From Alistipes provencensis (lineage in GTDB: Bacteria; Bacteroidota; Bacteroidia; Bacteroidales; Rikenellaceae), in assembly GCF_900083545.1 (NCBI RefSeq), contig NZ_LT559262.1:1526397-1590396 (forward strand): DNA of 64,000 nucleotides, read 5' to 3'. The notes below the pieces were generated by a model. That model was given only the letters and a program-made list of their open reading frames with translations. It made no database searches and was not told where the DNA came from. Positions within the stretch are counted from its first letter, which is position 1, and each line of letters begins with the position of its first letter. This document shows, one piece after another, positions 17,510 to 26,399 of the stretch. Made by a program: the position numbers and the translations under genes.

Positions 17510-18313
17510 ATGAAAAATTACAGATACGGACTGATCACGACGCTCGCGGCCGCGGCCCTGACACTCGGGGCCTGCAACGAATCCATCCGGACCTACGACG
17601 GACGGACGGGCGTCTATTTCGCCATGCTGCAATCGGGCAGCGACGAGGAGAACCCCCGCTATACGGCCGGTTCGAGCGTTCCGTTCGCGTTGCTGCCCAG
17701 CGGAACCGACGAGCAGACCCTGCAACTGCGGGTCAAGGTCATCGGCGCGGTGGCCGACTATCCGCGCGCCTTTGCCTACCGCACCGTTGCCGACCGGACC
17801 ACGGCCGAGGAGGGACACGATTACGAACTGCCCGAAGGCGACTGCGTCGTCGAAGCCGGGGAGGTTTACGGCTATATTCCGATCCGTTTCTTCCGCCGGG
17901 CTTCGCTCGACGGAAAGGAGCTTACGCTCACGCTCGAACTGCTTCCCAACGAGCAGTTCGACCTGCCGCTGAGCGAATGGCTTCCGGTGAACGGGACCGA
18001 AACCGTGGGCACGGACATCCTGCGCCATACCGTCACGGTGAGCGACAAGTATGTGCGGCTCGAAGGGTGGTCGGACCAGTTCTACGGGACCTATTCGGAC
18101 AAGAAGATCAAACTCATGTGCAGCGTCTTCGACCTGACGCTCGCCGATTTCCAGCCGGACGCCCTGTCGTACATCGAGCGCAAGGTGCTGGGACAGAATT
18201 TCCGCCGCTACCTCGACGAGGAGGAGCGCGCCGGGCGGACCGTCTATGAAGATTACCTCGACGAGGAGGGAAATCCCGTGAAAATGGAATCCGGGCCGGA
18301 TTCGGCCGAATAA
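17510..18313 (+). CDS. DUF4843-type surface lipoprotein
   Basis: The 267-aa product has a lipoprotein signal (LTLGAC), then an N-terminal beta-rich domain with YDGRTGVYFAML and a PLRVKVIGAVADYPRAFAYR-like strand pattern typical of DUF4843 proteins encoded next to SusCD pairs. In the BT2261-2264 complex of B. thetaiotaomicron, accessory lipoproteins from the same operon sit on the SusCD rim; a similar role is inferred here. The C-terminus is acidic and low-complexity. It lies between susD and the PKD-like lipoprotein gene. Confidence 0.75.
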   Translation: MKNYRYGLITTLAAAALTLGACNESIRTYDGRTGVYFAMLQSGSDEENPRYTAGSSVPFALLPSGTDEQTLQLRVKVIGAVADYPRAFAYRTVADRTTAEEGHDYELPEGDCVVEAGEVYGYIPIRFFRRASLDGKELTLTLELLPNEQFDLPLSEWLPVNGTETVGTDILRHTVTVSDKYVRLEGWSDQFYGTYSDKKIKLMCSVFDLTLADFQPDALSYIERKVLGQNFRRYLDEEERAGRTVYEDYLDEEGNPVKMESGPDSAE

Positions 18314-18326
18314 TGATTCAGAGTCT

Positions 18327-19856
18327 ATGAAAAAGAGCTGTTTGTTTGCGGCGTCCGCACTCCTTCTCCTGTCGGGCGGCTGCTACGGCGACAAGGGGAA
18401 TTACGATTACCGCGATATCAACGAGATCGTCATCGGGGCCCGTGGCTTCGAGGGCGTGGAATACAAACTGCGTTCGGGCATCGACGAACTGAAGATCACT
18501 CCCCACATCACGGCGTCGCAGGACCCGGAACTCACGGGGGCTTACGACTACGAGTGGGTGGCCGTGGGTCAGATCCGCAATCCGGGAGAGCGCACCACGA
18601 TCGCCCGGACGCGCGATCTGGATTACGCTGTCGACCTGCCCAGCGACGACTACTCGCTGCTGCTGCGCATCACGGACCCCGGTACGGGGCTGGTGTTCAG
18701 CCGCAGTACGGAGATTTCGGTCAGTACGGCCTACACGCGCGGCTGGCTGGTCGCCGCGGAGGACGAAGAGGGCGGCACCGTCGTGGATATGGTGTCGATC
18801 AGCCGCGACACGCTGCTCCAGCGCGACGTGGTCAGGGACGACACGCGCCACAAGAACCCCCTGCGCATCTGGTGCGACAACGACGAGTACACCTCGCTGG
18901 CGCATGGGCGCATCTACCTCTCGACCGGGGATGGGAGTTTCCTCTACGACCGCGAATCGTTCGGGACGGACGATTACACCGTGATGCGGAACTATTTCGC
19001 CAACCCCCAGTACCTCACGCAGACCGCCGCCTCGGACATGATCCAGATCGACGACAAGTTCCGCGTCTTTCTGGTGGACGGTTACGCCTATGTGTACAGC
19101 ATCTCGTCGATCAATACGGGCTATTTCGGCAATCCGGTCAACCGTTATGCCGAGAGCTACGACTATGTGCGTATCGGCGACAGGATGGCCTACAACCTGA
19201 GCGGCGGTGCAGGCGCCGGGTCCATCACGACCGTCATGCTCTATAACGACGACGACAAGCGCTTCTGCTACCTGCTGCGCAACAACGAAACCCTGCGCAA
19301 CGCCACCGATACCGAATCGGACCTCGCGCTGTTCCCTTGGCAGACGGGGCTGGACTATGTGACGACCGTCAATTCGCGCTTCCTTTCGGGGCAGTCGGCC
19401 ACGATCCTGCACGACGCCGAGGGCGGGAAATACTGGATTTACACCTACGCCTGTCTGCGTTCCGGTCCCAGCAAGGGGGCGCGTTACGAGATCGACGCCT
19501 CGATTCCCGTGGCGCAGGCCGCGAACTGGTGCATGACCTCGCAGCACGGCTATATGCTCTACTCGGTGGGCGGCGTGCTCTATGGCTACGATTTCCGCAA
19601 CGGCCGGACGCCCGTTCAGCTTCTGGATTTCTCACCCGCGGAGATCACGCAGATACACGCCGACATCCACACCGTGGCCGAAGGCAGCAAGGACTACGTC
19701 TATGTCTGCACCTACGAGGCGGGTAAGGCCGACAGCGGCCGCATCCGCAAGTATGCGGTGACGGATACCGCCGACCGGATCGAGCTCCGGGCCGACGAGA
19801 ATACTGATTGGACGGGATTCCAGCGCATCCGTTCGCTGTGGTTCAAGGAACTGTAA
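18327..19856 (+). CDS. PKD-like family surface lipoprotein
   Basis: The 509-aa product has a lipoprotein signal (LLSGGC), an N-terminal PKD-like beta-sandwich (about residues 25-135, with YDYEWVAVG and YSLLLRITDPGTG) and a longer C-terminal part with repeated short beta segments (RGWLVAAEDEEGG, RIYLSTGDGSFLYDR, YMLYSVGGVLYGYDF) that look propeller-like. This arrangement is usual for the fourth gene of SusC-SusD-DUF4843-PKD operons. A role as ligand-binding accessory of the importer is inferred. Confidence 0.75.
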   Translation: MKKSCLFAASALLLLSGGCYGDKGNYDYRDINEIVIGARGFEGVEYKLRSGIDELKITPHITASQDPELTGAYDYEWVAVGQIRNPGERTTIARTRDLDYAVDLPSDDYSLLLRITDPGTGLVFSRSTEISVSTAYTRGWLVAAEDEEGGTVVDMVSISRDTLLQRDVVRDDTRHKNPLRIWCDNDEYTSLAHGRIYLSTGDGSFLYDRESFGTDDYTVMRNYFANPQYLTQTAASDMIQIDDKFRVFLVDGYAYVYSISSINTGYFGNPVNRYAESYDYVRIGDRMAYNLSGGAGAGSITTVMLYNDDDKRFCYLLRNNETLRNATDTESDLALFPWQTGLDYVTTVNSRFLSGQSATILHDAEGGKYWIYTYACLRSGPSKGARYEIDASIPVAQAANWCMTSQHGYMLYSVGGVLYGYDFRNGRTPVQLLDFSPAEITQIHADIHTVAEGSKDYVYVCTYEAGKADSGRIRKYAVTDTADRIELRADENTDWTGFQRIRSLWFKEL

Positions 19857-19877
19857 CACAAACAACACCCGATAAAT

Positions 19878-22469
19878 ATGAACAAACAACTGATTCTGGC
19901 TGCTACCGCCGTGCTCTTGGCGTGCAGCCCGTTGCATGCGGAGCAGATGTGGCCTTTCTCCAACAAGAAAAAGAAGGCCGCGAAGATTGAAAAGACGGAC
20001 TCCGTCAAGAAAGAGGACAAATTCGACAAGGCTGTCAAGGGCGCCCAGAAAGGCAGCGGCCTGTTCGACTACTACCTGACGAAGAAGGGCGAACTGCTGC
20101 TGGCCGTCACGCCCCGCAACCTCAAGGCCAGTTACCTGCTGGCCAACCGGATTTCGGAGATCAGCCAGAACTCCAACTTCGTGGCGGGACAGATGCTGAA
20201 CGATCCCTTCATGATCCGTTTTTCGGCCGACACCTCCAACGTCTACCTCCACAAGGTCAACCACTGGGAGCGCGTGGCGCCGAACGATCCCATCGAAAAA
20301 TCGTTCCGCCGCAATGTGCAGGACCCCATCACCCGTACCTTCAAGATCAAGGCCTCCCGCAACGATACGCTGCTGATCGATGTGACCTCGTTCTTCGTGT
20401 CGAACGACAAACTGATCACGCCGATCCGCCAGAGCCCGATGGTTCCGGGCGAGATCAGTGCGACGTACGATGCCGCCGGGTCGAAGCTCAAGGAGGTCAA
20501 GGTCTTCGAAAAGAACCTCGAGATCACCAGCATCCTGAACTACTCCTCCGAGCCGGACGGCTACACGGTGACCGTGCGGCGCTCGATCCTCGAACTGCCC
20601 GAGGAGCCGATGAAGGTTCGCTGGCAGGACAACCGCGTGGGCTATTTCAGCTCGAAATACTACACCTACACCTCGTCGAAGGACAAGCTGTTGACGCATG
20701 AGATGATCCACCGCTGGCGCATCGAGCCGAAAGAGGGCGAATGGGAGAAATATTACCGCGGCGAACTGGTCGAGCCGGAGCGCAAGATCGTCTTCTATGT
20801 CGACAATGCCTTCCCCGACAAGTGGCGCGAGGTGGTGAAGCAGGGCGTCGAGGACTGGAACACGGCTTTCGAGGCCGCTGGCTTCAAGAACGTGATGGAG
20901 GCCCGCGACTATCCCGACGATCCGTCGTTCGACCCCGACGATATCCGTTACAACTGCATCCGCTATGCCGTCACCGATGTGGCCAATGCCATGGGCCCGA
21001 GCTACACCGACCCCCGCACGGGCGAGATTCTGGTGGCCGACGTCATCTGGTACCACAACGTCATTTCGCTGGTGCACAACTGGCGTTTCGCCCAGACGGG
21101 CGCCGTCGATCCGCGCGTGCGCAAGCAGGTCTTCGACGACGACGTGATGCGCGAGTCGCTGCGCTATGTGGCCGCTCACGAGGTGGGCCACACGCTGGGA
21201 CTGATGCATAACATGGGGGCGAGCTATTCGTTCCCGGTGGACTCGCTGCGCAGTCCGTCGTTCACGCAGAAATACGGCACGACCCCCTCGATCATGGACT
21301 ACGCGCGCAACAACTATGTCGCCCAGCGCGGTGATTTCGAGCGCGGCGTGCGGATGGTGCCGCCTCTGGTCGGCGTCTACGACATCCACGCCATCAACTG
21401 GGGCTACCGCATCTTCGAGAAGACGCGCGATGCCGAGGAGGAGCTGCCGCTGCTCAACGACCTGCTGGCCGCCAAGCGCGACGATCCGATGTACGAGTTC
21501 GGCGCACAGCAGATTTTCCTGACGCTCGACCCCACCGACCAGTCGGAGGATCTGGGCAACGACCATATCAAGGCGGGTAATTACGGCATCGAGAACTGCA
21601 AGTACATCATCGCCAACCTCTGCGACTGGTTTGCCGAGGAGAACCGCAACTATACCGTAATTCAGTCGATGTACGCCTCCGTAATAGGTCAGTACACGCG
21701 TTACCTGATGCATGTGATGCCTTATCTGGGCGGCGTGGAGTACAAGGATCTGGTGCAGGACGGACGGTCGCTGCGCGCCCTGAGTTACATTCCCCGCGAA
21801 CGGCAGAAGAAGGCCATGGAGTGGCTCGTCGATCAGGTGCTTACGGCGCGTGCGTGGCTGCTGCCTCAGGAGCTGATGGACAAACTGGGCCAGCCCTCCA
21901 CGATTCTCGACAATGCGGCTTCGGGTGTCGCCGGCAAGATATTCAGCCCTGCGACTCTGGGCAGCATCTATCAGGGCGAGCGTTCGGGACAGAAGGGAAT
22001 CTACCGTGTGGACACCTATCTGAACGATGCCTACAACACGGTCTTCGCATCGGCAGTCCGGGGCGGTTCGCTGACCATCGAAGAGATGAACCTGCAGGGC
22101 GCCGCCGTGACTGCACTGCTCAAGAACAGTGGGCTGACGGGTCCTTCGGGTACGGCGCTCCAACTGGGCAAAGGACTCACGGACGACGGGACCGACCTGC
22201 TGGTGCGCATGGCTGACGAGGCGCTGCCTCCGTTTGTCTGCAACCATCCCGAGTGTAACGAGGCGTCGGCAGGGGATGTTTCCTACTACCGTCACGACAT
22301 GAAGGGTCCGTCGCTCTCGGCACAGGTCGGGCAGCCGCTCTACACGGCTACGCTGCGCCGGGTGCTGAACCTCTACAAGCAGCGCCGGGGTTCGGGCGAC
22401 GCCCGCACGCGGGATTTCTACGCATTCCAGATTCTGAAGATCGAGGCGGCGTTCGACAACGTGAAATAA
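19878..22469 (+). CDS. Zinc-dependent metalloprotease, metzincin type (DUF5117/DUF5118 family)
   Basis: The 863-aa exported protein has a signal peptide ending near HAEQ, a Lys-rich linker, and a long N-terminal beta domain. The metzincin zinc motif HEVGHTLGLMH has His434, His438 and His444, with Glu435 as the general base. The Met-turn follows at residues 471-475 (SIMDY). A C-terminal helical domain completes the protein. It matches large Bacteroidetes proteases with DUF5117/DUF5118-type domains. It follows the PKD lipoprotein gene by 21 nt without an own promoter, so it is probably co-expressed with the SusCD importer and may supply peptides to it. Substrate is unknown. Confidence 0.88.
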   Translation: MNKQLILAATAVLLACSPLHAEQMWPFSNKKKKAAKIEKTDSVKKEDKFDKAVKGAQKGSGLFDYYLTKKGELLLAVTPRNLKASYLLANRISEISQNSNFVAGQMLNDPFMIRFSADTSNVYLHKVNHWERVAPNDPIEKSFRRNVQDPITRTFKIKASRNDTLLIDVTSFFVSNDKLITPIRQSPMVPGEISATYDAAGSKLKEVKVFEKNLEITSILNYSSEPDGYTVTVRRSILELPEEPMKVRWQDNRVGYFSSKYYTYTSSKDKLLTHEMIHRWRIEPKEGEWEKYYRGELVEPERKIVFYVDNAFPDKWREVVKQGVEDWNTAFEAAGFKNVMEARDYPDDPSFDPDDIRYNCIRYAVTDVANAMGPSYTDPRTGEILVADVIWYHNVISLVHNWRFAQTGAVDPRVRKQVFDDDVMRESLRYVAAHEVGHTLGLMHNMGASYSFPVDSLRSPSFTQKYGTTPSIMDYARNNYVAQRGDFERGVRMVPPLVGVYDIHAINWGYRIFEKTRDAEEELPLLNDLLAAKRDDPMYEFGAQQIFLTLDPTDQSEDLGNDHIKAGNYGIENCKYIIANLCDWFAEENRNYTVIQSMYASVIGQYTRYLMHVMPYLGGVEYKDLVQDGRSLRALSYIPRERQKKAMEWLVDQVLTARAWLLPQELMDKLGQPSTILDNAASGVAGKIFSPATLGSIYQGERSGQKGIYRVDTYLNDAYNTVFASAVRGGSLTIEEMNLQGAAVTALLKNSGLTGPSGTALQLGKGLTDDGTDLLVRMADEALPPFVCNHPECNEASAGDVSYYRHDMKGPSLSAQVGQPLYTATLRRVLNLYKQRRGSGDARTRDFYAFQILKIEAAFDNVK

Positions 22470-22505
22470 TTTGTGGTTCTATCAACATTTAAAATTCGTT
22501 AGGTT

Positions 22506-23534
22506 ATGAAAAAAGTGAAATTCCTGATTCCGGCGTTCGCACTGGCTGCGTTGGCATTCGCCGGGTGTTCCGATGACGACGGGGGCGACGACCAGCCCAC
22601 CGTGACCAAACTCGCGCTGGCCGATCCCGCACAGGCTGCGCTGACATTTGTGGCTACCTCCCCCGAGGCACAGTTCATTGCGCTCGACACCGACGCTTCG
22701 GCGGTTACGGTCGAGCAGGTGCTGGCCGAGGGCGAGTCGAAGGCCGAGTGGTGCGTGGTGACGGTCCAGAGCGCCACCCGGATCAAGGTGGCTCCGGCAA
22801 ACAATACGGGCGTTGCGGAGCGTACAGCCAAATACCGCATTTCGGCCGGAACGGTAACTCCCGTGGAGTTCACCGTGACGCAGGATTTCCCCGAACCGGT
22901 GGATGCGACCCTGTCGATCGACCTGCCGGGAGAGGGATATTATGCAATTATGGCTCCTGCGGCGGGCGGGGACGTGACCGTTACCACGGTAACCACCAAT
23001 GCGCACCTTTGGACCGCCGAACTCGATCCCGGCTATGGCGACGAACCCTATTGCTCGCTCAAGACAGTTTCAGGGGCCAGCGGCGATGCGTTGATCGTTA
23101 CCTTTAACCCCAATACGGGTTCTATGCCACAAAGTGGTGCTACCGTGACGATTTCGGCAGGCAATGCGGAACCTATTACGATCTACCTCAGTCAGAATGC
23201 GCCTATGGCAACGTCGGCCACAGTTTATGATGAAAATTGGGAGAATGAACTGACATCTCCTTATGCGGTTAATTTCGCCAAGGATACGTTCGGTGCGACG
23301 AATAAGCAGACCTTTGGTGTCGAAGCGAACGGAGAGTGTTCGGTGAAAGTGGTTATAGAAGGCACCTCGACGGAGGTAAGCGATGCTTGGGTCGAATCTT
23401 TCTATGGATCGGCGTGGGTGATCTATGCCACCTCGGAGAACACGACCGGTGCCGCGCGCAAACTGGATGTGATTCTGGTGGGAGAGAACGACAAGGAACT
23501 CTTCCGTATGAAAGTGACGCAGGCCGGGGCATAA
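22506..23534 (+). CDS. BACON-domain lipoprotein
   Basis: The 342-aa product has a lipoprotein signal (LAFAGC) followed by Asp-rich SDDDGGDD, typical of surface-exported Bacteroidetes lipoproteins. Three successive beta-sandwich units follow, each ending in an FTVTQ-like strand (VEFTVTQDFPEP, ITIYLSQNAP, FRMKVTQAGA), the BACON pattern. Such domains usually bind carbohydrate or mucin or act as spacers. It is the last gene before the terminator at 23557-23591 and is probably part of the preceding operon. Confidence 0.8.
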   Translation: MKKVKFLIPAFALAALAFAGCSDDDGGDDQPTVTKLALADPAQAALTFVATSPEAQFIALDTDASAVTVEQVLAEGESKAEWCVVTVQSATRIKVAPANNTGVAERTAKYRISAGTVTPVEFTVTQDFPEPVDATLSIDLPGEGYYAIMAPAAGGDVTVTTVTTNAHLWTAELDPGYGDEPYCSLKTVSGASGDALIVTFNPNTGSMPQSGATVTISAGNAEPITIYLSQNAPMATSATVYDENWENELTSPYAVNFAKDTFGATNKQTFGVEANGECSVKVVIEGTSTEVSDAWVESFYGSAWVIYATSENTTGAARKLDVILVGENDKELFRMKVTQAGA

Positions 23535-23556
23535 ACAGTCCGGTACTGAAAACAGC

Positions 23557-23591
23557 GGGGGCGGTCGTATCGAACGACCGCCCCCGTTTTG
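23557..23591. terminator. Bidirectional intrinsic terminator
   Basis: A perfect 13-bp stem CGGGGGCGGTCGT/ACGACCGCCCCCG (23557-23569 with 23575-23587) and 5-nt loop are followed by TTTT on the plus strand; the minus strand also runs into a short T stretch. It separates the convergent BACON and PepSY genes. Confidence 0.88.
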
Positions 23592-23603
23592 TGTTTGCGC
23601 ATC

Positions 23604-24194
23604 TTACAGGAAGAGCAGAAAAAGGATCGGCACGGCAATGCCCGCCGCGAGCTCGATGCCGCCCCGGCCCTGCAGTCCGTTGCGGCCCGGAACCATCACC
23701 AGCCCCGTGAGCGTGATGATGAGCAGCGATGCGGCGAACACGTCGGAAAAACGGGTCCACCACCGGCTGGGGTTGTAGTGCAGGCGGTTCATCGAGCTGA
23801 TGATGGGCCTTTTCGTCAGTTTTTCGTAGACGGCACGGCCGTTCTGCATGTCCACCTCGAGTACGGAGCCTCCGGCGACAAAGACCTTCACCCGGTGTTC
23901 GCCGCTGACGTAATGCTTTGCGTAGCGCGCTTTGGAATCGGCCGTGCGGAGCAACTCCTCGGCCTGTTCACGGCTTATTTCGGCAGGAACGGGATAGGTG
24001 CCCGGCATTTGCAGTTCGGTCCGGCTGACCGAGTAGTTGCTGTTGAAGTCGCGTTTGTGGTTCAGCACGATGCCCGACACGGCATAGACCACCACCACGC
24101 CTGCGAAGAAGTAGGAGAGGTCGCGGTGGATGACCCGTGCCCAGCGGCGAAACTGCGAGCCGCGTTTAGCGCCCGGCTTCATCGTCGACGGCAT
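23604..24194 (-). CDS. PepSY-associated transmembrane protein
   Basis: The 196-aa product has an N-terminal amphipathic segment (WARVIHRDLSYFFAGVVVVY), a first membrane helix, a periplasmic PepSY-like domain (about 60-130) and two C-terminal helices around ASLLIITLTGLVMVPGRNG and GIAVPILFLLF. This fits the short PepSY-TM family found with iron/haem or reductase systems. The start overlaps the upstream lipoprotein gene by 29 nt (or 17 nt if the second Met is used), suggesting coupled translation. The function of the pair is unknown. Confidence 0.8.
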   Translation of the reverse strand: MPSTMKPGAKRGSQFRRWARVIHRDLSYFFAGVVVVYAVSGIVLNHKRDFNSNYSVSRTELQMPGTYPVPAEISREQAEELLRTADSKARYAKHYVSGEHRVKVFVAGGSVLEVDMQNGRAVYEKLTKRPIISSMNRLHYNPSRWWTRFSDVFAASLLIITLTGLVMVPGRNGLQGRGGIELAAGIAVPILFLLFL

Positions 24195-24693
24195 GGCAGG
24201 CGAAGGTTTCGATACGGTAAATGCTCCAGTACTCCTTGCCCTCGCGTGCCCGGCGGGAGGCGATCGAGTCGCGGAGTTCGCGGATCTGCTCCTTGAGCAT
24301 CGCTACGGCTTCGGGATTGCCCTTGCCGCCCTCGATGCTGGCGTTGAGACGCATCTCCCAGTCGTCGAGGAACGGCAGTTCGACACGCTGCTCTGCCACG
24401 ACGCCCTCGACGGCGACCGTGCGGTTGGAGATCATCGGGTCGAACGACTGCATGTGTTCGTCGGCCAGCGCTTCGACCATCTGTGTGGTGTCGCTGCCCA
24501 TCAGGGTGATGTGGGTGCTGCCGTGGCCGCAAGTGCTGACGCAGAGACCTTCCACACGGACGGTGTCGCCCACCAGTGCGTCGGCCGTGGCGAGCAGTTC
24601 GTCGACCGTCAGCGTTTCGCTGCCGGCATTGCCGGTGTGGTTGCAGGCCGTTACGGAGAGTGCGGCCAGCAGGAGGATGAAGAGGTGTTTCAT
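24166..24693 (-). CDS. Small lipoprotein with OB-fold-like domain, function unknown
   Basis: The start was set at the ATG at 24693 because it gives a clean lipoprotein signal (LLLAALSVTAC) and lies downstream of the promoter at 24769-24800; an open frame continues upstream without meaning. The 175-aa product then shows a beta-rich domain (DALVGDTVRVEGLCVSTCGH, HITLMGSDTTQMVEAL) like the OB-fold nucleic-acid-type domains of DUF4920-like lipoproteins, and a Glu/Arg-rich helical C-terminus. It precedes and overlaps the PepSY membrane protein gene. I do not recognise its role. Confidence 0.75.
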   Translation of the reverse strand: MKHLFILLLAALSVTACNHTGNAGSETLTVDELLATADALVGDTVRVEGLCVSTCGHGSTHITLMGSDTTQMVEALADEHMQSFDPMISNRTVAVEGVVAEQRVELPFLDDWEMRLNASIEGGKGNPEAVAMLKEQIRELRDSIASRRAREGKEYWSIYRIETFACHAVDDEAGR

Positions 24694-24716
24694 TTTTATA
24701 AAATCGGTTTTCGGCC

Positions 24717-24750
24717 GGGTGGAGACGACTCCCGGAGGAGTTCTCCGCCC
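24717..24750 (-). promoter_or_regulatory. Stable hairpin in the leader of the lipoprotein-PepSY mRNA
   Basis: Three nested stems are visible: GGG/CCC (24717-24719 with 24748-24750), GGAG/CTCC (24721-24724 with 24743-24746) and ACTCC/GGAGT (24728-24732 with 24737-24741), with a 4-nt loop. It lies between the predicted transcription start and the ATG at 24693. No T-run follows, so it is not a normal terminator. Confidence 0.5.
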
Positions 24751-24768
24751 GAGCGCAGGTTTAAAATA

Positions 24769-24800
24769 CAAAGATAACGATTTGCGGCCGAATGCACAAG
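24769..24800 (-). promoter_or_regulatory. Bacteroidetes promoter of the lipoprotein-PepSY pair
   Basis: On the minus strand CTTG (24797-24800), 20 nt, then TATCTTTG (24769-24776). The -7 element is a perfect match and the -33 has one mismatch. Transcription would start near 24762. Confidence 0.7.
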
Positions 24801-24842
24801 TCGGAAGTGCAGCTTCCGAGAAGCGGGGCCGTGGTTTTCCGG

Positions 24843-25307
24843 CTACTGGAAATGGTAGAGGAATACGACCGTGGCTTCGAAGGCGTTCTTGGGGCGGTCC
24901 TTGATCTCGAGCACCACCCGGATTTCGGTCTTGATGACCCCGCGGAGGTTCGAGATCGACTGCAGGGCGGCGCGCAGCCGGACCTCGTCGTTGACCAGCA
25001 CGGGTTGGTTGAAACGCAGTTTCTCGATGCCGTAGTTGACCATCATCTTCACGTTGTTCACCTGCACGACCTGTGCCCAGAGGTGGGGAAGCAGCGAAAG
25101 TGTCAGGTATCCGTGTGCGATGGGGGAGCCGTAGGGGCTCTCCTTTTGCGCCCGCTCCGGGTCCACATGGATCCATTGGTGGTCGAGGGTCGCGTCGGCA
25201 AAGAGGTTGATCTGCTCTTGGGTGATCTTCAGGTAGTCCGAAACCCCGAGTTCCTGTCCTTCGAATTGCGCGAATTCGTCGAAATTGTTGATAATCAGTT
25301 TGCTCAT
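24843..25307 (-). CDS. MaoC-family (R)-specific enoyl-CoA hydratase/dehydratase
   Basis: MaoC-type hydratases add water to enoyl-CoA thioesters. The 154-aa hot-dog protein has the hydratase motif FADATLDHQWIHVDPERA followed by GSPIAHGYLTLSL, with Asp and His in the expected positions. The start at 25307 (MSKLIINNFDEF) was chosen because the perfect promoter at 25329-25359 lies just upstream; a start at 25358 would precede the transcription start. The gene is monocistronic, between the tpiA terminator and the lipoprotein promoter. Substrate is unknown. Confidence 0.9.
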   Translation of the reverse strand: MSKLIINNFDEFAQFEGQELGVSDYLKITQEQINLFADATLDHQWIHVDPERAQKESPYGSPIAHGYLTLSLLPHLWAQVVQVNNVKMMVNYGIEKLRFNQPVLVNDEVRLRAALQSISNLRGVIKTEIRVVLEIKDRPKNAFEATVVFLYHFQ

Positions 25308-25328
25308 ATCGGTTGTTTTGTCTTGTTG

Positions 25329-25359
25329 CAAAGATACGGAAAAGTCGGGCGGATTCAAA
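25329..25359 (-). promoter_or_regulatory. Bacteroidetes promoter of the maoC-like gene
   Basis: Minus-strand TTTG (25356-25359), 19 nt, TATCTTTG (25329-25336): perfect match and spacing. The start site near 25322 leaves a leader of about 15 nt. Confidence 0.85.
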
Positions 25360-25396
25360 ACCGGATTGCGTATTGAACACCCTTAAGGATGAAATG

Positions 25397-25426
25397 AAAA
25401 ATCCCCGGCCTTGAAAGGCCGGGGAT
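25397..25426 (-). terminator. Intrinsic terminator of tpiA
   Basis: A perfect 12-bp stem ATCCCCGGCCTT/AAGGCCGGGGAT (25401-25412 with 25415-25426) is followed on the minus strand by a T-run. It lies 45 nt after the tpiA stop and before the maoC promoter. Confidence 0.88.
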
Positions 25427-25471
25427 CTGACTCCGGAACCGGACCCGCCGCGGGCCGGTCACCGTCGGGGA

Positions 25472-26230
25472 TTATTTCGAGAATCCTTTGCCGATTCCGA
25501 GGAAATCCTCGGCCTTGAGGGCTGCGCCGCCGATCAGACCGCCGTCCACATCCTCCTTGGCGAAGAGCTCGGCAGCGTTCGAAGGCTTGCACGAACCGCC
25601 GTAGAGGATCGCCGTTTCCTGAGCTGCGGCGCCGAACTTGGCGGCCAGCACCTTGCGGATGTAGGCGTGAATCTCCTGTGCCTGCTCGGCCGATGCGGTC
25701 TTGCCGGTACCGATGGCCCATACGGGCTCGTAGGCGATCACCAGCTCCTTGTACTGCTCCTCGGTGAGGTTGTAAACCACCTCCTCGATCTGGGCCTTCA
25801 CCACGTCGAAGTGCTTGCCGGCCTCACGCTCGTCGAGGTTCTCGCCTACGCAGTAGATGGGAATCAGTCCGTTTGCATAGGCCTGAGCCATCTTCTTGTT
25901 GAGCGTTGCGGAGGTCTCGCCGTAGTACTGGCGGCGCTCCGAGTGGCCGAGAATCACATACTTGCAACCCAGTGCGGCGATCATCGACGCCGAGATCTCG
26001 CCCGTGTAGGCGCCTTTGGCCTCCGTTGCGCAGTTCTGTGCGCCGAGTGCGATGTCCGAACCCTTCAGGGCCTCGGCAACCATCGACAGGTGGGTGAACG
26101 GCGGGCATACGATGAAGTTCACGCACGAGCAAACCTCTCCGCGGCCTGCTGCGACGCCTTTGGCCAGTTCGACACCTTCGGCGGGAAGCGTGTTCATCTT
26201 CCAGTTGCCGGCAACAATTTTGTTACGCAT
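25472..26230 (-). CDS. tpiA: Triosephosphate isomerase
   Basis: TPI interconverts dihydroxyacetone phosphate and glyceraldehyde 3-phosphate in glycolysis. The 252-aa TIM barrel has the active-site Lys11 in NWKM, His96 in ILGHSERR and Glu168 in [12 protein letters not shown], plus the phosphate-binding GGLIGGAAL near the C-terminus. Length is standard. It lies downstream of lysS on the same strand with 169 nt between them (containing repeat copy B); no separate promoter of its own was recognised, so it may be partly co-transcribed with lysS. Confidence 0.98.
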   Translation of the reverse strand: MRNKIVAGNWKMNTLPAEGVELAKGVAAGRGEVCSCVNFIVCPPFTHLSMVAEALKGSDIALGAQNCATEAKGAYTGEISASMIAALGCKYVILGHSERRQYYGETSATLNKKMAQAYANGLIPIYCVGENLDEREAGKHFDVVKAQIEEVVYNLTEEQYKELVIAYEPVWAIGTGKTASAEQAQEIHAYIRKVLAAKFGAAAQETAILYGGSCKPSNAAELFAKEDVDGGLIGGAALKAEDFLGIGKGFSK

Positions 26231-26283
26231 AATCAGAATGTTTTTGTGTTAATATTCAGTTGTTTCGTTTCTGTTTGTTTTTA

Positions 26284-26346
26284 TTCGCAGCCGGTGGCTG
26301 CGTTTACAAGTCTGACCCCACCCCAAACCCCTCCCTCGGGAGGGGC
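26284..26346 (+). repeat. Dispersed two-hairpin element, copy B
   Basis: The core reads ATTCGCAGCCGGTGGCTGCG, followed by TTTACAAGTCTGACCC, a C-rich tract, and a second hairpin. Stems are CGCAGCC/GGCTGCG (26286-26292 with 26296-26302) and CCCCTCCC/GGGAGGGG (26328-26335 with 26338-26345). It lies between tpiA and lysS. Similarity to copies A and C is clear in the first hairpin and the linker. Confidence 0.75.
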
Positions 26347-26399
26347 GACCGGGTTGTCTGCCGAAATACGGGTTATGATTACGAAATTTTCGGCTTTTG

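Noticed and set aside
25308..25358. Upstream extension of the MaoC-like protein
   Set aside because: It would start before the predicted transcription start given by the perfect promoter at 25329-25359.
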